From NCBI GenBank assembly GCA_016208305.1, contig JACQYI010000009.1:434001-498000 (forward strand): a DNA stretch of 64,000 nt, written 5' to 3'. The DNA is from Oscillatoriophycideae cyanobacterium NC_groundwater_1537_Pr4_S-0.65um_50_18. GTDB taxonomy: Bacteria > Cyanobacteriota > Cyanobacteriia > Elainellales > Elainellaceae. Shown in pieces: positions 48,475-57,362 of this stretch. Position 1 is the stretch's first letter, and each line of letters begins with the position of its first letter. The notes beneath the pieces were generated by a model. It made no database searches. It had not been told where the DNA came from and saw only the letters and a list, made by a program, of their open reading frames with translations. The translations under genes were made by a program, and so were the position numbers.

Positions 48475-51400
48475 TTATTTCTGCTTCAGGATCAGCAGCG
48501 TCATGTCGTCGTAAATCTTGTGTCCGCCAATGTGATAGCGCACATCACTAATGACCGCTTCTCGGATCTCATGGGTCGATCGCTGCCAATTTTGACTCAC
48601 CACTTTACAAAGCCGCTCTAGCCCATACTGCTGTCGCAGATCGTTTTCAGCTTCGGTAATGCCATCCGTATAAAGGACGACGACATCCCCCGGATTGAGC
48701 TGGATCTGAACCTGATTCACAAATTGAGCAATTTCTGGTTCTAAGCCAATTGGGAACCCAAGATCGATCGTTTCTATTTGCTCTACGATACCATTGCGTA
48801 CCACAATCATTTCTTCATGCTGTCCACTCAGAGACAAACAGCCGTCTCGATAATCCAACAAGGCCAGAGTCAAGTTTTTATCAGAATCCATTCTCTGAAC
48901 ATTGTCATAAATGGTGCGATTGATCTGATCTAAAAATACCTGCGGGTTTCTTTCATTGGTTTGCAGCAAGGCGCGTACAGCCGTTTGCACCATAATCATC
49001 AGCACACCACTTTCTAATCCATGTCCGGTGACATCACCAATCCCGATCTTGATATGACCATCTTTTTGCAAAACATCATAGTAATCTCCCCCCACTTCAT
49101 CGGCTGGTTCCATAAAGCCCGAAATCTCCAGGTTGGGAATCTGGCTCAGCTCATAATCTTTCGGCAAGATCATCTGCTGAATTTGCCGCGTCAGGGCTAG
49201 CTCCGCGCCCATGCGCAGGTTCTCAGATTGCAGCCGATGGTTGAGCAGCGTAATTTCTTGGTTGGCTTGAGCGAGCTGCCCTGTGCGTTCTTCTACTTTT
49301 TGTTCTAGCGTTCGGTAAAAGAGGGCGTTTTCTAGCGCGATCGCCGCCTGCGCCGACAAGATGCTGAGAACGGTCAACCGTTCCGGGGTAAAGGCATCTG
49401 TGGTCAGGTTGTTTTCCAAGTAAAGGATGCCTGTCAAATTTCCCTGATTCAAGATAGGCGAACAAAGAATCGATCGCGGCTGCGTTTGAATAATGTAGGG
49501 ATCGGTAATAAACAGCCCTTCCAAAGCCGCATCCCTCAGCACCAAATCTTCGCGAGTTCGCTGCACATAGTTGATGATTGAAATGGGCAAATCTTGCGGC
49601 TCTAAAGGACGAGACTGGAGCAAAATCGATTCTTTTGTATCAATTCTGCCCTCTGCCTCAATCCGCCATTCATCCTGGCTCGACAACAACAGATACCCCT
49701 TTTGCGCCCCAGCATTTTCCAAAACCAGCTTGAGCAGCTTTGCCAACAGCTTATCTAAAACGATCTCACCCGAAATGGCCTGAGACGCTTTGAACACCGT
49801 ATCTAAATCTAGATCAAACTCTTTGCCACTGCTGCTGCGGTTGGAGGTTGTGGTAAGGGGTTGAATGGCTCTCGGCTCAAGACTCGATCGCTCAGAAATA
49901 CGCGATCGCAACTGAGGATAGCGGGCATCCAGGGCTTCGACTTTGAAGGTGGCTCCCCAGCGCAAATAGCTGTGACGCGCCTCTAGCAGATAGGCTTGGG
50001 CAAATTTCTCTCTGCCAATACTGAGGCAAAACTTTGCCGCCAGCTCATTGGCAAGCGCAACTTCATTGATATAGTCCTGCTCTTTGGCCGCTTGAATGGC
50101 GCGATCGTAGTAATCGAGCGCCTCGGCTGGTTTTCCCAAGACGCGCATCCGTTCAGCCTCTACAAGGTCATGGCGATGCTGATAGTTTTCTGGACATTTT
50201 TTGGCCCATCTTTGGGTCTGGCGCTGCCTTTTAGCAACCTGGCGCAGATACGCCTTGCGGGTGGCCTGAGGCACTGTAGAGCACAAGGCTAGACAGGCCA
50301 AAGAGTGATAGAAATTTTGGTTGGCGTAGGGCGTTGTAACAGGCGATGATTCCTGGTGAGGTTGTGCCAGTTCGGCAGCCTGCAACGAGCCGCTGTAATC
50401 TTCTATGTGATAAAGCCAGATCGCCTTGGCAATGTAGGTGTAGTACAGCGGAATCCCCAGCTTGTTCGCCATGAACAGCGGCAGCAGTTCTTCTTCATCA
50501 AATGCGGTGCCCACCAACCGCGATGGATCGATAGCTAACCCCTGCAAATTTAAAACCAGCTGATGCCAAGGCTGCATCGAGTAGACAGTCATCTCTTGCT
50601 TAAAGCGCACGAGCAAGGTGATGTACTGCTGATAGGCTTCGGCAACCTTGGCCAGGGGTTCTCCTAGGAAAAACTGGTGAAAGCAATACACCGAGGCGGC
50701 TAACCCCGCAGGTTCGAGGTTGCCCAATTCCAGACCTTCTGTGTAGGCTCCTAGCAGCTCTGGCAGCGATCGCCGCAGGGGTTCTTTCCAGTGACGAATG
50801 CAGGATTCAAATCCCAGTAGCGTAAAAGTGCGGTAGAGTCTAGCATTGAAGCGATCGATCAGCCGCAGACTGAGCTGACCAAATTCATATGCGCCTTCTG
50901 TTTCGCCCAGCCCAACCCGCAGCATCACGCCATAGGCAATGCCCTGAACGGCTGACAGGGGCGAACTGCCATACCGGATAATCATATTCACAATCCGCAA
51001 TGCCAACACAGCCACAAACAAAGGCTCTACATTCACGGAGGCCATAACCACCGAACTCGTGAGTTGGATGACAGCCAGTTTGTAGGGGTCGGTCATGGGC
51101 GGCAAGGCTTCCAGCTTGGCAATGGGGCGATTGCCTATCACCCAATATCGAGTGCGAAGAAGCTCTAGCCCCACCCTAAGACGGCTAGGACGACGCGGAA
51201 TTGGCTCACCCAAGCGGCCTAAAGCCGTGACGAAGATATCGAGGGCGGCCTCCATATTGTTTTGTGCCGAGTAGGCATGAATCCTGACGTGATAGGCGTT
51301 AACCCGATCGAGCAGCGTTTTGGCATGGTGCAGGATGCGCTCCACCAGGCGTTCCGTTTCCTCAAAGTCTCCGTTGAGATAGGCGGCCTCGGCAGCAGCT

Positions 51401-53811
51401 TCGTGCAGAGCCAGCGTTCGCTCATACTGGGTCTGCCAACTATCGGCATCCAGCAGCCCTATCCCGGTTAGAAAGTATCGCAGCGCCGTTTCATAGGCGG
51501 TCGAGTCTTTGGCTTTGATCCCGGCTGTGAGATTCAGGGCAGCCAGCTCGTCACGCTGCTCTTGCTGCGTCATCAGGCCAATGCCCATGTTGAGCTGATT
51601 GACGATATCAAAAATTTTCTCTTCTCGTTCCTCTGGCGTAATGTGAGCCAGCAGCGATCGCCCGATCGTGCGATGAATGACTTTTGTTTCCGCTTCGGGA
51701 ATGAGGGAGTAGGCTGCCTGCTGCACCCGGTCATGCAGAAACTTGAAGGACACCACCCGATCTTCTACCTGCTGCTGATCGATGCCTGTGAACTTGTAGC
51801 TATCTGCCAAGGGCAAAATCAGCCCTTCCTGGACACTTTGCCAGAGATCTGCGGCGATCGCAGACTGAGACTTTTCAGAGACGATCGCCAGGGTTTTGGC
51901 ATCGAACTGGTTGCCAATGCAGGCAGCCAGCTTGAGCATCTGTTGGCTATTGGGGCTGAGCTTTTGAATTTTGCCTGCCATCAGCTCAACCACGTTATCG
52001 GGAATGTGTGCCTCTCGGATTTGGTTAAGATCCCACTGCCAGCCCCCAAGCTGTCCATCAAAGTTGAGTAATCCATTCTCGTACAGAGATTTCAAAAACT
52101 CACTCATGAAGAACGGATTGCCATCTGTGATTTGCATCACCAGCTCTGACAGGGGGGCTGCCTTGGCGCGATCGCAATTAAACGTTTCGGCAATGACCTG
52201 CTGCACGGTATCGAGCGTCAGGGGCGAGAGTTCGATTTGGCTAATCGTGCCGCCCGCCTTGCGAATTTCTTCGAGCGTCACGGGCAACGGATGTACGGCA
52301 CTCACCTCATTACTGCGATAGGCAGCCACCAGAAACAAATAGCGGCTGTCAGGTGCAGTCATCAATAGCTGAATCAACTTGAGCGAGGCTAAGTCTGCCC
52401 ACTGCAAATCATCTAGAAAAATCACCAGAGGATGTTCGGCTTGGGTGAACACCTTGATGAAATTTTGAAAGACAAGATTAAACCGATTTTGGGTTTCTTT
52501 AGGTTCCAATTCTGGAACGGCAGATTGCTCACCAATGATCAGCTCCACCTCAGGGATGACATCAATCACAACCTGGCCATTCATTCCCAAGGCATCCAGC
52601 AATCGCAAACGCCAGCGTTCAATGCGCTCCGGGCTTTCGGTCAAGAGCTGCCGCATTAGTTCTTGAAACACCTGAATCAACGCTGAATAGGGAATGTTGC
52701 GTTGAAACTGGTCGAATTTACCTGCAATAAAGTAGCCGTTTCTTCGCGTAATCGGCTTATAAACTTCTTGCACAAGCGCTGATTTGCCAATCCCCGAATA
52801 GCCAGAAACCAGCATGAGTTCGCTACTTCCCGGAATCGATACGGCGGATCGTCTCTGTTCGCCCGCCACTCGCTCAAATCCCGCCATGAGGCTCTTAACT
52901 TCTGCTGCCCTGCCGTAGAGTTTTTGGGGAATCTGGAATCTGCCAGAAGCGTCGTTTTGCGCTAAAGCAAAAGGGGCGATCGCTCCTTGGGTTCGGAGCT
53001 GCTCTAGGCAATGTTGCAGATCAACTTTGATGCCATAAGCGCTCTGATAGCGGTCTTCTGCATTTTTAGCCAGCAGCTTCAAGACAATCTGAGAGATGAT
53101 TTCAGGAATGTCAGCGTTGAGGAGATGAGGGGGTTCGGGCTGTCGCGCCAGATGGCAATGAATTAGCTCCATCGCATCCGTGACGTTAAAAGGAGGATGA
53201 CCCGTCAGCACTTCATAAAAGGTCGCACCCAAAGAGTAGAAATCCGTTCGGTAGTCGAGCGATCGATTCATTCGACCCGTTTGCTCAGGCGAAAGATAGG
53301 CTAGAGTTCCTTCTAAAACGTTGGGATTGCGGAGAGTCGGATTTTCTCGCGAGAGAACGGTGGCGTTACCAAAATCGATCAGCTTGACCCGACTCAAATC
53401 ATCATTCAGCACAATATTGGCTGGGTTAATGTCTTTGTGGATGATGCTGGCCGCATGCACCTGGCTCAGAACTTCAGAGATGGCGATCGCCATTTCTAAA
53501 AACTCCTGAAGCTGCAACCGTTTGGTTTGCAACAAGTGGTGCAAAGACTGGCCACCAAAATCTTCAAGGATTAAAACCAAGCCATTCTGATATGGCTCTA
53601 GCCCGTAGGCTTGCGCAATCCCTTCCAGATTCAGGCGATTGATAATCTCATATTCCAGACGATATCTGCCCAGTTCTTCTAGGCTAGGATACTCGGCCTG
53701 CATGACCTTGAGAATGGAAGATTGCCGATCGCTACGTTGCCCCCTATAAACAAGAGAGCGGCTACTTTCGTGCAGTTTCGCTATCACTTCGTAACCCGCA
53801 ACCATCACCAT
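48475..53811 (-). CDS. Giant Ser/Thr kinase - AAA ATPase - GAF - PP2C (SpoIIE) sensor protein
   Basis: A 1778-residue protein. Residues 1-265 are a Ser/Thr kinase (SSILKVM Lys, IIHKDINPANIVLNDD with HKD instead of HRD, KLIDFGNAT); its glycine loop is weak (LHESSRSLVYRG). Residues 300-700 are an AAA/STAND-type ATPase (GYSGIGKSALVQEVYKPI, HPLVIFLDDLQWADLAS). A long helical region follows to about 1330. A GAF domain lies at 1345-1500 and a coiled coil to 1560. Residues 1563-1778 are a PP2C/SpoIIE phosphatase with VGGDYYDV, IGDVTGHGLESGV, VLYTDGITEA and DDMTLLIL, all metal-binding residues kept. A kinase and a phosphatase on one chain suits partner-switching control of the adjacent HATPase and STAS. 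It is 47 bases after the porin stop. Confidence 0.9.
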   Translation of the reverse strand: MVMVAGYEVIAKLHESSRSLVYRGQRSDRQSSILKVMQAEYPSLEELGRYRLEYEIINRLNLEGIAQAYGLEPYQNGLVLILEDFGGQSLHHLLQTKRLQLQEFLEMAIAISEVLSQVHAASIIHKDINPANIVLNDDLSRVKLIDFGNATVLSRENPTLRNPNVLEGTLAYLSPEQTGRMNRSLDYRTDFYSLGATFYEVLTGHPPFNVTDAMELIHCHLARQPEPPHLLNADIPEIISQIVLKLLAKNAEDRYQSAYGIKVDLQHCLEQLRTQGAIAPFALAQNDASGRFQIPQKLYGRAAEVKSLMAGFERVAGEQRRSAVSIPGSSELMLVSGYSGIGKSALVQEVYKPITRRNGYFIAGKFDQFQRNIPYSALIQVFQELMRQLLTESPERIERWRLRLLDALGMNGQVVIDVIPEVELIIGEQSAVPELEPKETQNRFNLVFQNFIKVFTQAEHPLVIFLDDLQWADLASLKLIQLLMTAPDSRYLFLVAAYRSNEVSAVHPLPVTLEEIRKAGGTISQIELSPLTLDTVQQVIAETFNCDRAKAAPLSELVMQITDGNPFFMSEFLKSLYENGLLNFDGQLGGWQWDLNQIREAHIPDNVVELMAGKIQKLSPNSQQMLKLAACIGNQFDAKTLAIVSEKSQSAIAADLWQSVQEGLILPLADSYKFTGIDQQQVEDRVVSFKFLHDRVQQAAYSLIPEAETKVIHRTIGRSLLAHITPEEREEKIFDIVNQLNMGIGLMTQQEQRDELAALNLTAGIKAKDSTAYETALRYFLTGIGLLDADSWQTQYERTLALHEAAAEAAYLNGDFEETERLVERILHHAKTLLDRVNAYHVRIHAYSAQNNMEAALDIFVTALGRLGEPIPRRPSRLRVGLELLRTRYWVIGNRPIAKLEALPPMTDPYKLAVIQLTSSVVMASVNVEPLFVAVLALRIVNMIIRYGSSPLSAVQGIAYGVMLRVGLGETEGAYEFGQLSLRLIDRFNARLYRTFTLLGFESCIRHWKEPLRRSLPELLGAYTEGLELGNLEPAGLAASVYCFHQFFLGEPLAKVAEAYQQYITLLVRFKQEMTVYSMQPWHQLVLNLQGLAIDPSRLVGTAFDEEELLPLFMANKLGIPLYYTYIAKAIWLYHIEDYSGSLQAAELAQPHQESSPVTTPYANQNFYHSLACLALCSTVPQATRKAYLRQVAKRQRQTQRWAKKCPENYQHRHDLVEAERMRVLGKPAEALDYYDRAIQAAKEQDYINEVALANELAAKFCLSIGREKFAQAYLLEARHSYLRWGATFKVEALDARYPQLRSRISERSSLEPRAIQPLTTTSNRSSSGKEFDLDLDTVFKASQAISGEIVLDKLLAKLLKLVLENAGAQKGYLLLSSQDEWRIEAEGRIDTKESILLQSRPLEPQDLPISIINYVQRTREDLVLRDAALEGLFITDPYIIQTQPRSILCSPILNQGNLTGILYLENNLTTDAFTPERLTVLSILSAQAAIALENALFYRTLEQKVEERTGQLAQANQEITLLNHRLQSENLRMGAELALTRQIQQMILPKDYELSQIPNLEISGFMEPADEVGGDYYDVLQKDGHIKIGIGDVTGHGLESGVLMIMVQTAVRALLQTNERNPQVFLDQINRTIYDNVQRMDSDKNLTLALLDYRDGCLSLSGQHEEMIVVRNGIVEQIETIDLGFPIGLEPEIAQFVNQVQIQLNPGDVVVLYTDGITEAENDLRQQYGLERLCKVVSQNWQRSTHEIREAVISDVRYHIGGHKIYDDMTLLILKQK

Positions 53812-53813
53812 AA

Positions 53814-53864
53814 TGTCATGCAGTTAAAAATGTCATGCAGTTAAAACGTGTCATGCAGTTAAAA
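53814..53864 (-). repeat. Three tandem copies of the porin stop region
   Basis: The 16-base TGTCATGCAGTTAAAA occurs at 53814-53829, 53831-53846 and 53849-53864. The last copy contains the porin stop codon (53859-53861, TAA on the minus strand). The repeats fill the gap before the giant kinase start. Confidence 0.85.
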
Positions 53865-55880
53865 CAAGAACTGTAGCCTCAGCGTTGTGCCGTAGACGGG
53901 GGGATTTTCACTAAAGTTATTGGAATTAAAAGTAGCAAAAAAGGTAGGAACAACAGCCACATGATCGCCTAACGGATAGAAATAAACGGCTTCTACATCC
54001 AATTCTGTGCCTCCATCTCCGGCTCCAGCCGCCAAAAACTGCTGCCCCGACACCACATCAAATGGAATGACGACGGCTAGAGTTCCTAGCGCCCCCTGCT
54101 GCCCCAAATCGGGAAAGGCCATACCGAATTGAAAAGCCTGTAAATTAACGCTGCCCCCTTCAATGTCAGACCTTACTGGATCAATATTCGCAATACTGTA
54201 AGAATAGCGCCCAAATAAAGCAAATTGAGGCGATAAGAGCCAATCAAAGTTGAAGACAAAACTATTTTCAATCACATCATTCAAGCTGCCCCCTGCGCCA
54301 TCGTCCACCACCCCCCGCAGCGAGGTGAGCAAAAAAGGCGCGTTGATGAGGCTAGAGGAGCTAAAAGGCGGAGCATCAAGGCGATCGCGCACATAGAGCA
54401 ATCGCAAATTGGTCGTAGGGCTAGGAGAATAGGTGACTTCTGCCAAGATGGAGTTTGTGCCCCCAAACAAACCGCGCCGCGTATTGGTGGGGCCATCGCC
54501 ACCGCCGTAGAAGGTCAGAGCTGCATCATTTCGCGCCAGATAGCCGCCGCGCAGGGTTAGCTCTGGACTAATAAACCAATCGACGATCGCCCCAGCTTCA
54601 GAAAGTCCACTATTGGCGAGCGTGCTCTGATAAAAGTTGAGTCCGCTTGCCCCTCGAATCACGTCCGTATAGAGATTGGCATCAAAATGGCGAAAGGGCA
54701 GAATGCGCGGCCCCGCCGTAACCTGAATCTTGTCTGTCACGGCAAAGCTGTATTTCAGCTCAAGCAAGCCCACGTCATTAGCCGCTAAGGGAGGCACAGG
54801 ATTGGCATCGGTGTAGGGAATACCAGAAGTGCTCGTCAATCCCGCAGAGCTAAAGACGCCGCCCGGAGGATTGCCGTTACCCATCGCTAGAATAGCCGTC
54901 AGCGCCTCTTGGCTAGTTCTCGAAAATGTAAAAATTAAGTAGGTCGAGTGACTCAAGGACACAGGCGGATTATCCGTGACGGTTCCCACCACGGGTTCTA
55001 GCTCACCTGTCTCAGGGTTTTGGGTACGCAACGCCAACCGAGCCGTAGGAACAACCCCTGCTAGGGGAATGCCCTCAGCTAAAATATCCCCGCCAGCAAA
55101 CGATCGCGCCAAGTTAAAAGAGGACAGCATATTCAACCGTGCTATGGGCGAAAACTGATTCTCCTCTAGAGGCGAGAGCCGTGATTCGAGGGCATCAATC
55201 TGGCTGCGTAGGGCGGCGAGTTCTGCGCTGAAATCGGCCTGCAAGCGCTGCACCGTGGCTAGGTCTTCCTCTAATACTAAGTCGGTACTGGCTGCAACTA
55301 GGGTATTGATGCGATCGAGACAAGAACGCAGGCTGGCTGCAAACTCAAATCGAGGGATGGCATCATCTGCAAAATATGGGCGATCGGCAGCGTTGGTCAT
55401 GCAGTCATAACGCTGCGCCAGTGACTCTAAGGCTTGAGCTTCCCAATCTGTTAGGGCAACATGAGACAACTGAGAAACGGGAGTAATTTGAGCGCTTGCT
55501 AAGCTTGGCAAAGAGGAGTCTTGCCCAAGTTCTGATTGCCCCGCTTGAGCAAGGTTGATTTCTAGAGGTGCATTATCACTGCCAGCTACAGGACTGCCAG
55601 CTATAGGGCTGCCAGCTACAGAGTTGCCAAATATAGGGCTGCTAACTTCGAGGCTGCTAACTTCGGGGCTGTCAGGTTCAAGATCGCTAAGCTCAAGGAT
55701 GCCAAACTCAAGGTTATCAAGCTCAAGGCTATCAGGCTGAGAAGAATCAGGCTCAGACTGAGGAGGATTAAGTTCGGGACTATGAAGCTGGCTGGCTGTG
55801 GCGGCAAAGCTTGCAGCAGCCCTCATACCCATAACAACTATTAAGCAACCTAGAATAGTCCGAAGCCCTTTGGTAGACAT
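53859..55880 (-). CDS. SLH-domain carbohydrate/iron uptake porin (OprB type)
   Basis: A 673-residue outer-membrane protein. The ATG at 55880 gives signal peptide MSTKGLRTILGCLIVVMGMR...FAATASQ. After it a stretch of about 60 residues repeats every five residues (NLEFG ILELS DLEPD SPEVS SLEVS). The SLH domain near 150-200 (LTDWEAQALESLAQRYDCM, RPYFADDAIPRFEFAASL) binds the wall, a coiled coil links to the OprB beta-barrel, and the chain ends with a C-terminal Phe (LRLQFLF). Cyanobacterial proteins of this type are now often called iron uptake porins; the solute is not certain. The longer TTG frame from 55922 is not preferred. Confidence 0.88.
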   Translation of the reverse strand: MSTKGLRTILGCLIVVMGMRAAASFAATASQLHSPELNPPQSEPDSSQPDSLELDNLEFGILELSDLEPDSPEVSSLEVSSPIFGNSVAGSPIAGSPVAGSDNAPLEINLAQAGQSELGQDSSLPSLASAQITPVSQLSHVALTDWEAQALESLAQRYDCMTNAADRPYFADDAIPRFEFAASLRSCLDRINTLVAASTDLVLEEDLATVQRLQADFSAELAALRSQIDALESRLSPLEENQFSPIARLNMLSSFNLARSFAGGDILAEGIPLAGVVPTARLALRTQNPETGELEPVVGTVTDNPPVSLSHSTYLIFTFSRTSQEALTAILAMGNGNPPGGVFSSAGLTSTSGIPYTDANPVPPLAANDVGLLELKYSFAVTDKIQVTAGPRILPFRHFDANLYTDVIRGASGLNFYQSTLANSGLSEAGAIVDWFISPELTLRGGYLARNDAALTFYGGGDGPTNTRRGLFGGTNSILAEVTYSPSPTTNLRLLYVRDRLDAPPFSSSSLINAPFLLTSLRGVVDDGAGGSLNDVIENSFVFNFDWLLSPQFALFGRYSYSIANIDPVRSDIEGGSVNLQAFQFGMAFPDLGQQGALGTLAVVIPFDVVSGQQFLAAGAGDGGTELDVEAVYFYPLGDHVAVVPTFFATFNSNNFSENPPVYGTTLRLQFLF
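55570..55745 (-). repeat. 15-base (five-residue) repeat tract in the porin N-terminus
   Basis: Coding repeats of about 15 bases give five-residue units with recurring Leu-Glu at positions 4-5 (SPEVS, SLEVS, then SPIAG, SPVAG). About twelve units. They form a low-complexity linker between the signal peptide and SLH domain. Confidence 0.7.
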
Positions 55881-56302
55881 AAACGGTACTGAAAGTGTCC
55901 TCACATTCAAGCCAGTTAGCAACCTCTCTGATTAGCTCTCCAAACGGGGTTTCACGGACAAGTTTTAGTTTGCAAGTTTGGTTTGCAAAGATACCCCAAC
56001 AGGCGCGATCGCACCCGATCGTATTGAATGTTTCACAAGCAGAGCCAGCAATCTTAATCACTTTAGAGAACCGATCGCCCAATAAGCTCTTAAACGGCTT
56101 GTCATCAGATCTTCAATAAATCTTCAGCATAGAGCTACCGTACTCAGCTTTTCTTGGATTCAACTTTTGTATACCTGACGCTTGTACTATCCCCTTATGA
56201 GTAGTGATCACTCACAAGAAGTTAAGTCAACAACATAAACTTTACAGTAGAAGCTATTATTCAATGCGAGAATGCTACAAGAAAAATCTGTTAGGCCGTT
56301 TT
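55881..56302. other. Intergenic region upstream of the porin and secreted-protein genes
   Basis: About 420 bases with divergent promoters. A GTG at 56204 opens the frame of the next gene and part of this stretch could be its N-terminus. No RNA gene or clear operator was seen. Confidence 0.4.
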
Positions 56303-56773
56303 ATGGTAGATAGTCAATCGTCACCCAACAATCTTTTTCGACAATACTCCGCTCTGAGTCCCTTTAAGCAGTCTGCACAGAAGTCTGACAACTCATTTGC
56401 AACTGCAAGATCTTTGGGCACCCTCAGAGCAAGTAGCTCTCCAGTCAAATTTAGATTGCAAGGCAGCCTTGATAAACGCGATCGCGATGACTATATAAAG
56501 CTAGAAATTGCTCCTGGCGCTGCTTTCTCTTCCATTACCAACCTCATTGCCATTAAGGGGGGTGGCATCAGGGTGACGAGCTACTTGCAATTTCCCGGAG
56601 CATCTCCACAAAAAGTGAATAGTTCTACATTCGCTGCGGGAAGAAGAACACAAGTCACCAATGCCCCGTTTTCTAATACCTTTGGGGTTTCAGTGCAGCT
56701 TTTTGTTCAGGTGCGCAGCTTGAAGCCGTCGAAGGATATTTTCTACAACTCTGGCATTACCTTTAACCTTTAA
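56303..56773 (+). CDS. Pre-peptidase C-terminal (PPC)-like domain protein
   Basis: From the ATG at 56303 the protein is 156 residues: MVDSQSSPNNLFRQYSALSP, then DNSFATARSLGTLRASSSPV, KFRLQGSLDKRDRDDYIKLE, IAPGAAFSS. The DNSFATARSLG... SLDKRDRDDYIKLEI pattern is the PPC domain core of many cyanobacterial secreted proteins and proteases, used for folding or surface attachment. No signal peptide is clear from this start; the GTG at 56204 gives 33 more residues and could be the true start. It is seven bases before the next gene, so the two may be one operon. Confidence 0.5.
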   Translation: MVDSQSSPNNLFRQYSALSPFKQSAQKSDNSFATARSLGTLRASSSPVKFRLQGSLDKRDRDDYIKLEIAPGAAFSSITNLIAIKGGGIRVTSYLQFPGASPQKVNSSTFAAGRRTQVTNAPFSNTFGVSVQLFVQVRSLKPSKDIFYNSGITFNL

Positions 56774-56780
56774 CTGACTC

Positions 56781-57146
56781 ATGAAAGCTCTTAACTTAGG
56801 CAACTTTAGTTTCGTACTGGTATCTGTAATCGGCATGGGTTCAATCGCTATTTCTCCAGCGTTCGCTCAGTCCGCAACCGTTAGCAATATCTCTGAAGAT
56901 GTCTTGAGTTGCATGAAGAAAAACACCAGGAGCGCTCTGGGTTGGGTTACCTATGACGGCAGCACCAACGGACAGATTAAGGTTTATGCAACGGGAGTCG
57001 GCCAAGTGGGTCAAGTTTCCTACAGTCTTGATGCCAATCAAGCAGCCTTGAATTTAACTTACGTGCGAGGGCCTGCAACCTTCTCCCAAATTCAGGGAGG
57101 ACTTAGCGAAACGGCAAACAAGTGCAAAAGTGGAGAATATCAGTAG
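56781..57146 (+). CDS. Small secreted protein of unknown family
   Basis: A 121-residue protein with a strong signal peptide, MKALNLGNFSFVLVSVIGMG...AFAQSATVS, cleaved after about residue 30. The mature part has two Cys (VLSCMKKN and NKCKSGEY), which could form a disulfide, and beta-rich text (YDGSTNGQIKVYATGVGQVG). No family was recognised. It follows the PPC-like gene by seven bases and ends 91 bases before a clear hairpin terminator. Confidence 0.75.
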   Translation: MKALNLGNFSFVLVSVIGMGSIAISPAFAQSATVSNISEDVLSCMKKNTRSALGWVTYDGSTNGQIKVYATGVGQVGQVSYSLDANQAALNLTYVRGPATFSQIQGGLSETANKCKSGEYQ

Positions 57147-57237
57147 CGCGCAATCTCCAACTATACGTTCAATTCAGCCCCCTCTCAGTCCTGCATCCAT
57201 CCCCCCTCCGTCCCGCATCCATCACACCAAAATGCAA

Positions 57238-57264
57238 AAGAGAGAGCGAATACCGCTCTCTCTT
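57238..57264 (+). terminator. Hairpin terminator
   Basis: AAGAGAGAGCG (57238-57248) and CGCTCTCTCTT (57254-57264) pair with a five-base loop, then CTTGTTT. It ends the transcript of the small secreted protein. Confidence 0.8.
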
Positions 57265-57362
57265 CTTGTTTCAGGTCATGTTTCAGAGATGCTTAGGGAT
57301 AGTTTGATTCAGCCATGAGGGCGATCGCCCTCATCACCTTCACAGGCTCTAATCTAGGCTTT

